From positions 1 through 41,597 of the forward strand of contig JACRIR010000240.1 of NCBI GenBank assembly GCA_016215705.1: a stretch of DNA of 41,597 nucleotides. Reading direction: 5' to 3'. The translations under genes were made by a program, and so were the position numbers. The stretch's first letter is position 1, and each line of letters begins with the position of its first letter. The DNA is from Candidatus Poribacteria bacterium. Lineage in GTDB: Bacteria > Abyssobacteria > SURF-5. Below, piece by piece: positions 32,966-41,351 of this stretch. A model generated the notes under the pieces. The model was not told the DNA's origin, searched no databases, and saw nothing but the letters and a program-made list of their open reading frames with translations.

Positions 32966-34549
32966 GTGGCTCAAACAGCCCTCGAGTCGGCAGAATCCAA
33001 ATCATCAGGACTCATCTTTACATCGGCTGCAGTCGTTTGCTTTCTCGCCATAGCGGCAGCCACATCTTACAACCTTACGACAAAATCGCTCTGGTATGAC
33101 GAGACGATTTCCTCCTACTATGCGCGGCAGTCCTTCTTGACCATAGCGAGAATGTCTCTGCTCGACCATGTGCCGCCGCTTTATTATTGGTTGCTCAAAG
33201 TTTACTCAGGAATCCTGGGCCGGTCGGATGCGGCCCTTCGCTCACTATCGGTTCTCTGCAATCTGGCCGCCGCCGTCTACCTGTGGCGGCTGGCGCGAGA
33301 ACGGCTTGATGAAAAGACCGCCCTTTATGCGCTCGTATTCTTTGCAACTTCCAATTATTTGCTGATACGCGCTCAGACCGCTCGCGCTTATCCGCTTTTC
33401 TTGTTTTTCACGATGGCTTCCGTCTACTACTTCTTCCGCTCATGGCAGGAGGAGAAGAAAAGGTGGTGGCTGTTGTACTCGTTTTGCCTTACTTGCAGCC
33501 TTTACACTCTGTATCTGGGAGTGGCGACGGTCGCTGCGCTGTCGGTCACAGTCTTGCTGTCTGCTGCAAAGAGATTATCCCGTTGGCATCTCAGATATGT
33601 CTTGTGGACGGGCGTGAGTCTTGCTGGTTTCCTTCCGTGGGCAATCCTGCTCACGGTAACACATCCGTCAAGAAACCCGGATTGGTGGGGCGATGCGCTT
33701 CCGTCCGGGAATTTTCTCAAGGATTTCTTAAGCCTCTTCAGCAGCTTCTTCGAGGCGGAGAGTTTGAGACAGATGCCCGGGAACCCTGCGGGTGCGATAC
33801 TGGCGAAACTGCTCCTTATAGGCGTTGGCTCGATTCTTATACACTCGCTCATAGGCTGGCGGAAGAATGAGCGCGCGACAAGAGTGCTCGTGTTCGGATG
33901 CCTGTTCATCCTGATTTCCGTCCTCTGCAATTTCGTGCTCAACGTATTTGCTGCCGTTGACTTCCCGACGTCTCTTCGTTTCATCTCTCTTATTCCAATT
34001 GCTTATTTGATCGTGGCAGCGGGCATATCGAAGCTCAGGCTCAAGGGGCTCGAGGTTCTGGTTCTACTCGTCTTAGTATTTCCGAATCTGATTGCAATGA
34101 GAGGGACTTATGCTTCCTCGAGCATCGAGGACTGGCGAGAGATGGCTCAATATATCGAGACAAACTGGCAACCGGGCGACTGTATCGTCTTTGTGCCGGG
34201 ATACATGAATATAGCTTTCGATCATTACGCGGGCAACCGATACCCTGAGCTTGGATATCCGAAAGGGTTGATGAATCCGGCGAGGATGTATTGGGGCTAC
34301 CATTCGATGCGCGACTCGAGTGAAGCCGAGCGATTCCTGCTGGAGAATGCGGTGATAATCCGGCGGAGCCACCGCATATGGCTGATACACAGCCACAACA
34401 TCCTGTTTGACACGGGGAGGCAAGTTCCGGATGCTACCATGCTGATTGCTTTGCAGAACAAGCCGTTATTGAAGCAGGAAGATTTCAGGAGATACAGCGG
34501 AATTCTCTTGTACCTTTTCTCACGCGCAGATGCGTCGGCGCCGAGATAG
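32966..34549 (+). CDS. GT39/ArnT-like membrane glycosyltransferase
   Basis: The 527-residue protein has about eleven membrane helices and the ArnT/PMT pattern: LWYDETISSYYARQSF in the first outer loop, with Asp-Glu as the likely catalytic pair, then DHVPPLYYWLLKVYSGILG and RSDAALRSLSVLCNL. A C-terminal soluble domain from about residue 380 (DWREMAQYIETNWQPGDCIVFVP) is common in this group. The start is a GTG at 32966 without a strong ribosome site. It is divergent from the GT87-like gene across 228 bases. It should add a sugar from a polyprenyl donor to an envelope acceptor such as lipid A, a glycan or a protein. Confidence 0.83.
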   Translation: MAQTALESAESKSSGLIFTSAAVVCFLAIAAATSYNLTTKSLWYDETISSYYARQSFLTIARMSLLDHVPPLYYWLLKVYSGILGRSDAALRSLSVLCNLAAAVYLWRLARERLDEKTALYALVFFATSNYLLIRAQTARAYPLFLFFTMASVYYFFRSWQEEKKRWWLLYSFCLTCSLYTLYLGVATVAALSVTVLLSAAKRLSRWHLRYVLWTGVSLAGFLPWAILLTVTHPSRNPDWWGDALPSGNFLKDFLSLFSSFFEAESLRQMPGNPAGAILAKLLLIGVGSILIHSLIGWRKNERATRVLVFGCLFILISVLCNFVLNVFAAVDFPTSLRFISLIPIAYLIVAAGISKLRLKGLEVLVLLVLVFPNLIAMRGTYASSSIEDWREMAQYIETNWQPGDCIVFVPGYMNIAFDHYAGNRYPELGYPKGLMNPARMYWGYHSMRDSSEAERFLLENAVIIRRSHRIWLIHSHNILFDTGRQVPDATMLIALQNKPLLKQEDFRRYSGILLYLFSRADASAPR

Positions 34550-34579
34550 AATCCGGCAAGACATTCCCGCGATAAGACG

Positions 34580-35083
34580 CTAATTTCTTGGCGTGACTGT
34601 GGAGTTGACTGTCAATCTGGTCTCCGTGCGGCCTGTACCCGTATGAAAAATCGCGGTTATGTCTATTCGGTCCACTGAGGGCATAGCCGAGTTTACAAAC
34701 TGCAGCGACTCGACGTATCCTGCGATGACTGACTGCGTGCCGCCCCTTGTCTGTATGATTTGTCCCCAATTAGGCGCGAAAGGCGCCAACGGGGAAAGGG
34801 TGTACTGTACGGCAGCGCCGTCTGCGCTGCTGGTAAAATCGATCGTGGCCCCGCCATTACTGAGAACAGGGGCAGGCGCCGTCCTGGCTTCGGTAAGCCC
34901 CTCGGTCATCATCTCCATTGCGCGCTCGGACTGTTGTTTGAGCGTGACCACATTGCTGTCAAGCGAAAATGCTTCCGCTGTGGTTAGCCAGAACTTTACC
35001 GTCACGATTGCGATAAAGAGCATGATTGCTGCGGCTATCAGTACTTCGAGCGTCGTAAATCCCGAATCTTTTTTTCTTGGCAT
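34580..35083 (-). CDS. Pseudopilin with prepilin methylation motif (PilW/GspJ-like)
   Basis: The 167-residue protein starts MPRKKDSG and then FTTLEVLIAAAIMLFIAIVT, the type III (prepilin) signal cleaved after Gly by PilD, with Glu5 of the mature chain in place. A single hydrophobic helix is followed by a soluble domain. It has the size and simple layout of a minor pseudopilin. It is the last gene of the four-gene - strand pilus/secretion set, 21 bases after the PilV-like gene. It probably helps start assembly of a type IV pilus or type II secretion pseudopilus. Confidence 0.86.
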   Translation of the reverse strand: MPRKKDSGFTTLEVLIAAAIMLFIAIVTVKFWLTTAEAFSLDSNVVTLKQQSERAMEMMTEGLTEARTAPAPVLSNGGATIDFTSSADGAAVQYTLSPLAPFAPNWGQIIQTRGGTQSVIAGYVESLQFVNSAMPSVDRIDITAIFHTGTGRTETRLTVNSTVTPRN

Positions 35084-35104
35084 GAACGCAATCCTTAGTT
35101 TGTC

Positions 35105-35722
35105 TTATGGCCTTGCGAGATACGTAGTGATTTCTGCCAGAGGCGAGTCATATCTTCGCGGACGCTGGCCACCCGGATTCCTGTGCCTTTGCTGGTCTAC
35201 CTGGGGTTGTGCGGAGTTTTGGTCGGCATAGTAAACCCGAACGGTTATTTCCTTAAGCAGTGTAGTAGTATCATCATTATCACCGCCCCCAACACCGCCC
35301 ACGGCGACATTATTGATGAGCAACTGGTAGACATATATTGTCTTGCTGCCTGCCATTCCGCGGTCGGTAACTCCATCTCCGTCAAAGTCGTCTGAAATAT
35401 GATCGCTCGGCGGTATGGCAGGGATTGCGGGACGCACACCGGGAATGGCCGGCTGAGCTGGGATGGCTCCAGGACGCGTGTTATCAATGAGTTGACTGAA
35501 GACATCGTTAGGAGGAGTCCCTCCCTGTTTGCCGAAGTCAATGGTTCTTTCCAGCACTTGCTGTGCGAGTTTGTCTGCAATATGACGTTCCTGGCTGCCG
35601 GTGTCGGCGCGGATGGATACGGTGAGCATCGCGGCAATGCCGGTCATGAGCAGCACCAGGATTACCATCGAGACCGCGACCTCTATCAGACTGAGTCCAC
35701 GGTTATTTCGTATTGTCTCCAC
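35105..35722 (-). CDS. PilV-like pseudopilin with Pro-rich linker and Ca-loop motif
   Basis: The 205-residue protein has the prepilin signal NNRG followed by LSLIEVAVSMVILVLL, with Glu5. Residues 85-106 form a Pro/Ala/Ile-rich linker (repeated PAIP), and residues 112-120 read DFDGDGVTD, an Asp-rich loop like those that bind Ca2+ in EF-hand or thrombospondin type 3 repeats. GTG 35722 is the likely start, because GAAGGG lies upstream and it leaves a short basic leader; a TTG at 35758 would overlap the preceding gene. It lies in a row with the other pilin-like genes. It is likely a minor pilin whose folding depends on calcium. Confidence 0.82.
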   Translation of the reverse strand: METIRNNRGLSLIEVAVSMVILVLLMTGIAAMLTVSIRADTGSQERHIADKLAQQVLERTIDFGKQGGTPPNDVFSQLIDNTRPGAIPAQPAIPGVRPAIPAIPPSDHISDDFDGDGVTDRGMAGSKTIYVYQLLINNVAVGGVGGGDNDDTTTLLKEITVRVYYADQNSAQPQVDQQRHRNPGGQRPRRYDSPLAEITTYLARP

Positions 35723-35747
35723 GGCAATTATCCCTTCCAGAAAATTG

Positions 35748-36128
35748 TCAGAAAACAATGACCTGTCCGGGCGGTATCTGCTCCTTCATTTCCCGGAGTC
35801 GGCGTTGCTGTTCTTCAGGAGTAGGCAAATCGGCGCCACCGGAGTCCTTGCCCTCCAGTGAATCACTTTCGGACGTGGAGGCTTGCTCCTCTTCGCTCTG
35901 CGTCGAGGAGTCCTGGCTCACGTTGGACGTCGTAGCCCCGTCAACCGCTGATAAAGCCGCGCTCTTCTCCGAGCTCCTGCTTGCCCGCATGACAAGGGCC
36001 AGCGCGCAAAATAAGATTATGGCGGCGCTCAATGCAAGAAGTTTGAGATCACCCAACTTGCCCGAGCGGGCCTTGCTCATCAGGTCTGACAGAGAAGATG
36101 ACGGAGGAATCTTTTTACTCGGCTTCAT
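35748..36128 (-). CDS. Single-pass membrane protein with acidic Ser-rich tail
   Basis: The 126-residue protein has a basic, cytoplasmic N-terminus of about 30 residues, one membrane helix (LLALSAAIILFCALALVM, about 32-49), then an outer segment rich in Ser, Glu, Gln and Thr and a C-terminal helix (PTPEEQQRRLREMKEQIP). The topology is like PilP/GspC-type or other pilus assembly subunits, but I cannot assign a family. ATG 36128 was chosen because CAGGAG lies upstream and it follows the stop of the PilX-like gene by four bases. It probably supports the pilus machinery encoded around it. Confidence 0.8.
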   Translation of the reverse strand: MKPSKKIPPSSSLSDLMSKARSGKLGDLKLLALSAAIILFCALALVMRASRSSEKSAALSAVDGATTSNVSQDSSTQSEEEQASTSESDSLEGKDSGGADLPTPEEQQRRLREMKEQIPPGQVIVF

Positions 36129-36132
36129 GGGT

Positions 36133-37887
36133 TCACACTCCTGAGAAATTCGGATTGAAATCCGGAATACTCGAGGGCACGACGAAGCCCTGGGAATTCG
36201 CCGGGTCATTGTCGCGCCGGCTGTCCCACACCGTCTGGTTAGTGTTGTTGAAGGTCGGCGGGTCGAAGAGTGTCGTCGATGGGAAATACGGTGGCGCCAG
36301 GCCGCCGTTGAGGCGTTGGTCGTAAACAAAGTTTCTTGCATAGCCCGACCTATGGCCATTGCTGTCGAACGTGCCGAATGCGCCATAGTACCTCATTATT
36401 GCGCCGCCCAATATCGTCGCGGTTCCGCGCGGGCTTCCACTATCGTAGTTGTCCACCTGGATGACGCCCGTGTCGTCGGAAGTCATAAGAGTGCTGTTGA
36501 TCACGATATCGTTGGGAGCGGATGTTCCTATGCGGATATCGCCTCCCGGCGTGAATATTCCCAGGATGTTTGCCGCATCGGAGACCGTGAGCGGGTCCTC
36601 TTCATACACCAAGTCCCGGGTGATGGTGACGCCTCCTTCGGATATGACTGTTAGCGCCGTATCCGCTTGGACTGCCGGCGATGTTACGCCTCCTGACCGG
36701 GTTGGCCCACCAAGCGAACTCACGTTGCCGGCGACGTAGAGCGCGCCGTTCGGAATCCCTTGATACGTGACTGAATTGACAGTCGTCGTATTATTGGCTC
36801 TATCGACGACTATGTTTGATGTCGAGCCGTTCGAATGCGTAATCTGGTAGTTCTGCCTGTGGCTGCCATCCACACTAAGGAGTACATTACTCACATTACC
36901 CTGAACATATATTCCGCCCTTGAGCGCGGCTCCATTGGTCGGGACATAGACGCCATCTGGAGGAGGAGTTATGCCGATTGGCAACCCTAGCTCGAGCCTC
37001 AACTCGGAATTATTGGTCACAGTGCCTCCCACTGCCGCGGAGCGTTGGTCAAAAGCGTTCGTCGGCATAGGAATGGAATCGGCGCCGCGGTCAAACCCCT
37101 CACCGAAAATGGGGACATCTCTCGGCGGATTGCTGTCGGCGTCGAGCAACAGGTTGCTGCCGTTGTTATAAAAATAAGCGTCGTTTTGCACACTTGAGAC
37201 CAATCCGTTCGAGAATGTCGGAAAATATGCGAAGGCAAACCGCGTATTTGTATGCACGCGTCCCCGGAAATTCGTGTTTGAGGTGAACCATACTTTTGTA
37301 CCGCTGACCATCGAGTGGATGCCTGTGAAAAGCATATAGTTGGCAAAGCTTTGGCGATTGAATCTGATTTCGAAGGAACCGTTCGTGTTGAGGGTTGTGA
37401 CCCGGTTAGGACTGTTGGGGTCTCTCCCGTCGGCGAATATGTTGTAGCTGAAGCTGTAGACCTGACTTTGCAGCGTTATTTGCTGAAAATTGGGCAACAA
37501 TTGCGCTCGCACATTTGTGACTGCGGCGCCATTCGGCAGCAGGACGTCGGGGAGATTGACATTGGGCGAAAAGAAGATCGCCTGGTTGGCCTGGCTCAAA
37601 ATAGCGCCCGACCCGTTCCATGCCGCCCGGGCGACCTCAAACCTTGCCAACGCATCCTGCCTTATGGCCGCCTTCATTGCCTGCTCGCCCGCCTGGGCGG
37701 CATAAGCAGCAGCCAGATTCTCCGTCCTGATAGTTGTCGAAACCCTGTCCTTGGTAGTCCTTGTGGCGGCTGCCGCAATAAACACGGCCGCCATCGCAAA
37801 GACCATTGCAAGTGAAACCAGCAATATGCCGCGTTCGTCCCTGAGAATATTTCTGTGCCGCGCCTGACCTTTGTCTGGTAAGTTCAT
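36133..37887 (-). CDS. PilX-like protein with large extracellular domain
   Basis: The 584-residue protein begins with a PilX-type leader and helix (DERG, then ILLVSLAMVFAMAAVFIAAA) that lacks the Glu5 of classic pilins, as is usual for PilX. A long Asn/Thr/Ser/Gly-rich exported domain follows; it resembles DUF4900-type domains in pilus-associated proteins and carries repeated NNTT- and SGGV-like stretches suited to adhesion. ATG 37887 was chosen because AAAGGGG lies nine bases upstream; a more distal start would add an unlikely leader. It is the first gene of the operon and sits just after the sigma-54-like promoter. It probably forms a tip or adhesin of the pilus. Confidence 0.8.
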   Translation of the reverse strand: MNLPDKGQARHRNILRDERGILLVSLAMVFAMAAVFIAAAATRTTKDRVSTTIRTENLAAAYAAQAGEQAMKAAIRQDALARFEVARAAWNGSGAILSQANQAIFFSPNVNLPDVLLPNGAAVTNVRAQLLPNFQQITLQSQVYSFSYNIFADGRDPNSPNRVTTLNTNGSFEIRFNRQSFANYMLFTGIHSMVSGTKVWFTSNTNFRGRVHTNTRFAFAYFPTFSNGLVSSVQNDAYFYNNGSNLLLDADSNPPRDVPIFGEGFDRGADSIPMPTNAFDQRSAAVGGTVTNNSELRLELGLPIGITPPPDGVYVPTNGAALKGGIYVQGNVSNVLLSVDGSHRQNYQITHSNGSTSNIVVDRANNTTTVNSVTYQGIPNGALYVAGNVSSLGGPTRSGGVTSPAVQADTALTVISEGGVTITRDLVYEEDPLTVSDAANILGIFTPGGDIRIGTSAPNDIVINSTLMTSDDTGVIQVDNYDSGSPRGTATILGGAIMRYYGAFGTFDSNGHRSGYARNFVYDQRLNGGLAPPYFPSTTLFDPPTFNNTNQTVWDSRRDNDPANSQGFVVPSSIPDFNPNFSGV

Positions 37888-37937
37888 ATGCTTCGGCCCC
37901 TTTATTTGCCCAGAGGATATTTTACATTGGTTTGTTG

Positions 37938-37953
37938 AGCATAAACTATGCCA
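37938..37953 (-). promoter_or_regulatory. Sigma-54-like promoter of the pilin operon
   Basis: On the - strand TGGCATAGTTTATGCT keeps the GG and GC dinucleotides of the -24/-12 consensus at the exact 12-base phase. Transcription would start near 37928, about 41 bases before the PilX-like start. Pilin genes are often sigma-54 dependent. Confidence 0.5.
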
Positions 37954-38080
37954 CCGACTTGTCGCGTGGCGCCAACCTATGCCAATCATACCGTAAGGTT
38001 TTATGTGACAACTTCTTATAGCCTGTGTCTGAACGCTTGATGGGCATGCTCCGGTGAGTTGCCATCAAATACAAAACTGT

Positions 38081-38109
38081 CAAAAAATGACGTTTTTGGT
38101 CATTTTTTG
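38081..38109 (-). terminator. AT-rich hairpin after the ABC ATPase gene
   Basis: CAAAAAATGAC pairs perfectly with GTCATTTTTTG across a 7-base loop. The stem ends in a T-run in either direction. It lies 46 bases after the stop of the ABC ATPase gene and may end that transcript. The stem has few G-C pairs, so it would be a weak terminator. Confidence 0.5.
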
Positions 38110-38154
38110 TAACGCGGAATTAATTGTGGATTCTGTGGAAGATACAGCCGATTC

Positions 38155-39075
38155 TTAATCTCGGAGCATTCTTCCTGTGAGCTCGAGAAACACGTCTTCA
38201 AGGGAAGGATTGCGGAATTGCATATCCATGAGGTCTATTCCAAGCTCCCGCGCCAGGTTCAGCAACCCGAGCATGCAGGCTTTGATGTCAGCAGTGTAAA
38301 GGACGACGTTTCGGCCCACGATGTTGATTGCCTCGACATCTCTCAGTCGAGAGAAGCATTCCGGCGCAACGTCTTCGCCGATTGAGAACTCGATGACGTT
38401 CGCCTTGTTGAGTCGGGCCACGAGGTTTCGGGGCGCATCATGCGCAATGATTTTTCCGTGGTCGATTATGGCGACTTCGTCGCTCAGTCTTTCGGCCTCA
38501 TCCATATAATGCGTGGTCAGGAATACGGTCTTACCGTTGTGTTTAATGGACTGAACCAGCCGCCAGACCTCATGCCGCGCCTGAGGATCGAGGCCGGCAG
38601 TCGGTTCATCGAGGAAAAGAATTTCGGGATCGTTTACAAGCGCAAGGGCAACAGCGAGCCGCTGCTGTTGTCCGCCTGAGAGCTCGGCGACCATCTGGTT
38701 CGCCTTTGAGTCGAGTGAAACGGACGAAAGCAACTGGTTTGCGGGAACAGGACGATCGTAGAAGGAGCGGAACAGGTTTACGATTTCACCGACTTTGAGC
38801 CGCTCGAAGAGACTGGTCGTCTGTAACTGTATTCCCATCAATTGCTTCGCCCGTGCAAGCTCGGAAGGGAGAGCCATGTCGAGAAGCCGAATCTCACCCG
38901 AGTCCGGCGCTTTCAGACCCTCAATAATCTCCATGGTCGTGGTTTTTCCGGCGCCGTTCGGCCCAACCAGGCAAAAAATTGTGCCCCTGCGGATGGCAAA
39001 CGAGATTCCGTCCACTGCCGTGACACCGCCATATGATTTCCTGAGATTCTTTACAACGAGGGCGTATTCGGACAT
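38155..39075 (-). CDS. ABC transporter ATP-binding protein (drug/gliding type)
   Basis: The 306-residue ATPase has Walker A at residues 38-45 (GPNGAGKT), the signature LSGGQQQRL (132-140), Walker B ILFLDEP (152-158) followed by the D-loop, and the switch His in TTHYMDEAERL. The C-terminal extension (about 220-306) is typical of the DrrA/CcmA-type group that pairs with an ABC-2 permease. No permease gene lies downstream, where pilin genes begin, or directly upstream, so its partner must be encoded elsewhere. The start ATG at 39075 has no strong ribosome site. Confidence 0.9.
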   Translation of the reverse strand: MSEYALVVKNLRKSYGGVTAVDGISFAIRRGTIFCLVGPNGAGKTTTMEIIEGLKAPDSGEIRLLDMALPSELARAKQLMGIQLQTTSLFERLKVGEIVNLFRSFYDRPVPANQLLSSVSLDSKANQMVAELSGGQQQRLAVALALVNDPEILFLDEPTAGLDPQARHEVWRLVQSIKHNGKTVFLTTHYMDEAERLSDEVAIIDHGKIIAHDAPRNLVARLNKANVIEFSIGEDVAPECFSRLRDVEAINIVGRNVVLYTADIKACMLGLLNLARELGIDLMDMQFRNPSLEDVFLELTGRMLRD

Positions 39076-39451
39076 GGCTCAGATGATTGGTATCGTTTTC
39101 TTTTCCACAGTTTTTTCAACGTGGCTCAGCCTACACCAAACGACGCACGTCGGGCGTGATGAATCGCGCCTCAGAAAATCGGGAGCGGCAATGCAGATTA
39201 TCACGGATTTTCATATTTTGCAATCGTATCGGCGCGCATGCAGGATTGGGCCGACCTTGTTCCATTGACGAGTGAGTTGACGCCGCATCGCAGAAAGGGA
39301 TATTATGGCGTGGCTCAGCCGAGGAAAGAAGGTTGCTTTCCTCCGGCCTGCAGCCCTTCGCTCGCAATTACCGGCTCGATGCGGAACCGACGAGATTCAG
39401 GACAGGGATTCAGAAAGACGTGGGAAATACTGCGACCATTGGAGTAAAAGG
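39076..39451. other. Divergent intergenic region
   Basis: This 376-base gap separates the ABC ATPase gene from the S55 peptidase gene. It holds a small hairpin (GAGGAAAG at 39321-39328 with CTTTCCTC at 39336-39343) without a T-run. Frames through it are open in part but lack ribosome sites and family features, so I call no gene. No clear promoter was found by eye. Confidence 0.5.
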
Positions 39452-41293
39452 ATGAACAGAAGACATATCTCGTTTCTGATTCAAACGATAAGCTTTCTCA
39501 TAATGCTCCTGTTTATGGATGCCATTGCAGGGGCGGAAGAAACCGGAATGTCGGCCGCGCCGATTGACACCCGGAAATACATGTTGGTCGACGAGATCAG
39601 GCCGGGAATGAAGGGGTACGGGCTGACCGTTTTTTCGGGGACAACCATCGAAAGATTCAATGTCGAAGTTATCAGCGTCATCCGCAACACGGGAGCCCAA
39701 AGCAATCTGATACTGGTTCGCGTGTCAGGCGGCCCAATCGAGAAAGCCGGAGTGATCGCGGGCATGAGCGGGAGCCCGGTATACATTGATGACCGCATGA
39801 TCGGCGCGCTCGCATATTCCTGGGCCTTCTCCACGGAGCCGCTTGCCGGCATTACACCAATCGATGAGATGCTCCGGATTTTTTCCTTTGAGAAAAAGAA
39901 TGACGCACGGAAAACGGTCGCCGGACCGGCTGAGGTCGGTTCAAAAGGATGGGCTCACGAAGCTGGCGTTGCAGTGGCTTCGCCTGCCTCCACATCGGAA
40001 TCGGCGGTGATGCAGCCTATCATGACACCAATGGTGTTCTCCGGTTTTTCGCGGGAGACCATAGAATCCTTCAGACCGCAGCTTCAGGGATGGGGAATTG
40101 TCCCGGTCCTCGGCGGTTCTTCTGCGCAAGGAGGTCAGGTGGAAGATGCGCCGTTCGAGGAGGGCGCCGGAATAGGGGTACAACTTATTAGTGGTGACTT
40201 GTCAGCGGCCGCGATCGGCACTCTTACAGTTCGGGATGGCGATAGAATCCTCGCGTTCGGACACCCGTTCATGCTTTCCGGCCCCGTTGATTATCCGATG
40301 ACAACGGCCTATATAAACGCCATCCTTCCCAGCCTGGTTGTTTCTACAAAGGTGGGGTCTTCCTTGAAATCTGTCGGTGTGCTGACCCAGGACAGGAGGA
40401 CGGGAATCATGGGCATTGTCGACGGGTCAGCGAGAATGGCGCCGGTTACGCTTTCGACTCTGCAGAGAGGCGAGGAAACGGGCCGGACATTCCATTTCGA
40501 GGTCGCCCGCAGCCGGCAGCTGCTGCCGCTTATGGTGGGGATGGCCTTGTCGGACTCATTTACCCAGGTCGGAAGCGCGACCGGCGAGTTCACGGCAAAG
40601 GTACACTATGAAATCGAGATGGAGAAGTTCCCGACAATTCGAAACGATGATTTCTTTTCGGGCGCGGGCGGATTCCCGGTCTTGTCCTCACTCGGGTTGG
40701 TGAGGGACCTTTCCACTCTCCTCAACAATCAATTCACGGAGCTTTCCGTCAAGGCGATCTCCATTCAGGTTGAGGTGCTCGAGGCAATCGAGTCAGCCCG
40801 TGTGACGAGCGCGCGTCTGGGGAAAGACACTGTCAGACCGGGCGAAGATATCGCGCTCAAAGTCATCATGAAGCCTTACATGAAGGACTACGTGGAAAAG
40901 GAAACCGTCCTGCATATTCCGGAGCATTTTCCGGAAGGGCAGGCCTTTCTTCAGATATCGGCGGCGCCTCAGACCGCCTTCTTCGAGAGAATGCGGGCGC
41001 CCACTCGTTTCCAGCCCGACGAAATAGAGAAGCTCGTGCAACTGGTGGACGAGGATTACCCGGGTAACAGGCTCGACATCCGGCTGCTGGTAACCGATCC
41101 GGGCATCGTTGTAAAAGGCCGCGAAATGCCGGCGCTTCCATCGTCCGTCTTTTCCGTCATATCGCAGACGATGGGCAAGGAGCCGATGGGAATTACGATG
41201 TCCAGCGTGATGCTGGAGAAACACATTACATTCGACTTTGAGGTGGAAGGCTCAATCATTATACCGGTAACTATAGATCGCAAGGCGAAGTGA
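39452..41293 (+). CDS. SpoIVB-type (S55) peptidase-like exported protein
   Basis: The 613-residue protein starts with a signal peptide (MNRRHISFLIQTISFLIMLL, cut near AIAGA). The S55 domain follows: LVDEIRPGMKGYGLTVF, then GMSGSPVYIDDRMIGAL with Ser108 as the likely nucleophile, and AFGHPFMLSG further on. SpoIVB cleaves a sporulation regulator in Bacillus; homologues in diderm non-sporulators are exported and have no defined target. The C-terminal third is a beta-rich domain of unknown kind. ATG 39452 has GGAG seven bases upstream and gives the only sensible signal peptide. It precedes another exported protein gene. Confidence 0.87.
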   Translation: MNRRHISFLIQTISFLIMLLFMDAIAGAEETGMSAAPIDTRKYMLVDEIRPGMKGYGLTVFSGTTIERFNVEVISVIRNTGAQSNLILVRVSGGPIEKAGVIAGMSGSPVYIDDRMIGALAYSWAFSTEPLAGITPIDEMLRIFSFEKKNDARKTVAGPAEVGSKGWAHEAGVAVASPASTSESAVMQPIMTPMVFSGFSRETIESFRPQLQGWGIVPVLGGSSAQGGQVEDAPFEEGAGIGVQLISGDLSAAAIGTLTVRDGDRILAFGHPFMLSGPVDYPMTTAYINAILPSLVVSTKVGSSLKSVGVLTQDRRTGIMGIVDGSARMAPVTLSTLQRGEETGRTFHFEVARSRQLLPLMVGMALSDSFTQVGSATGEFTAKVHYEIEMEKFPTIRNDDFFSGAGGFPVLSSLGLVRDLSTLLNNQFTELSVKAISIQVEVLEAIESARVTSARLGKDTVRPGEDIALKVIMKPYMKDYVEKETVLHIPEHFPEGQAFLQISAAPQTAFFERMRAPTRFQPDEIEKLVQLVDEDYPGNRLDIRLLVTDPGIVVKGREMPALPSSVFSVISQTMGKEPMGITMSSVMLEKHITFDFEVEGSIIIPVTIDRKAK

Positions 41294-41351
41294 GCTTCTA
41301 AGAAGATTCTGACAAGGGCGAATGTCGTGAATGAACAAAAGGAGGCGGAAC

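Noticed and set aside
39131-39367. A 78-codon - strand frame between the ABC and S55 genes
   Set aside because: No ribosome site, no family features, and it overlaps a small hairpin; more likely non-coding.
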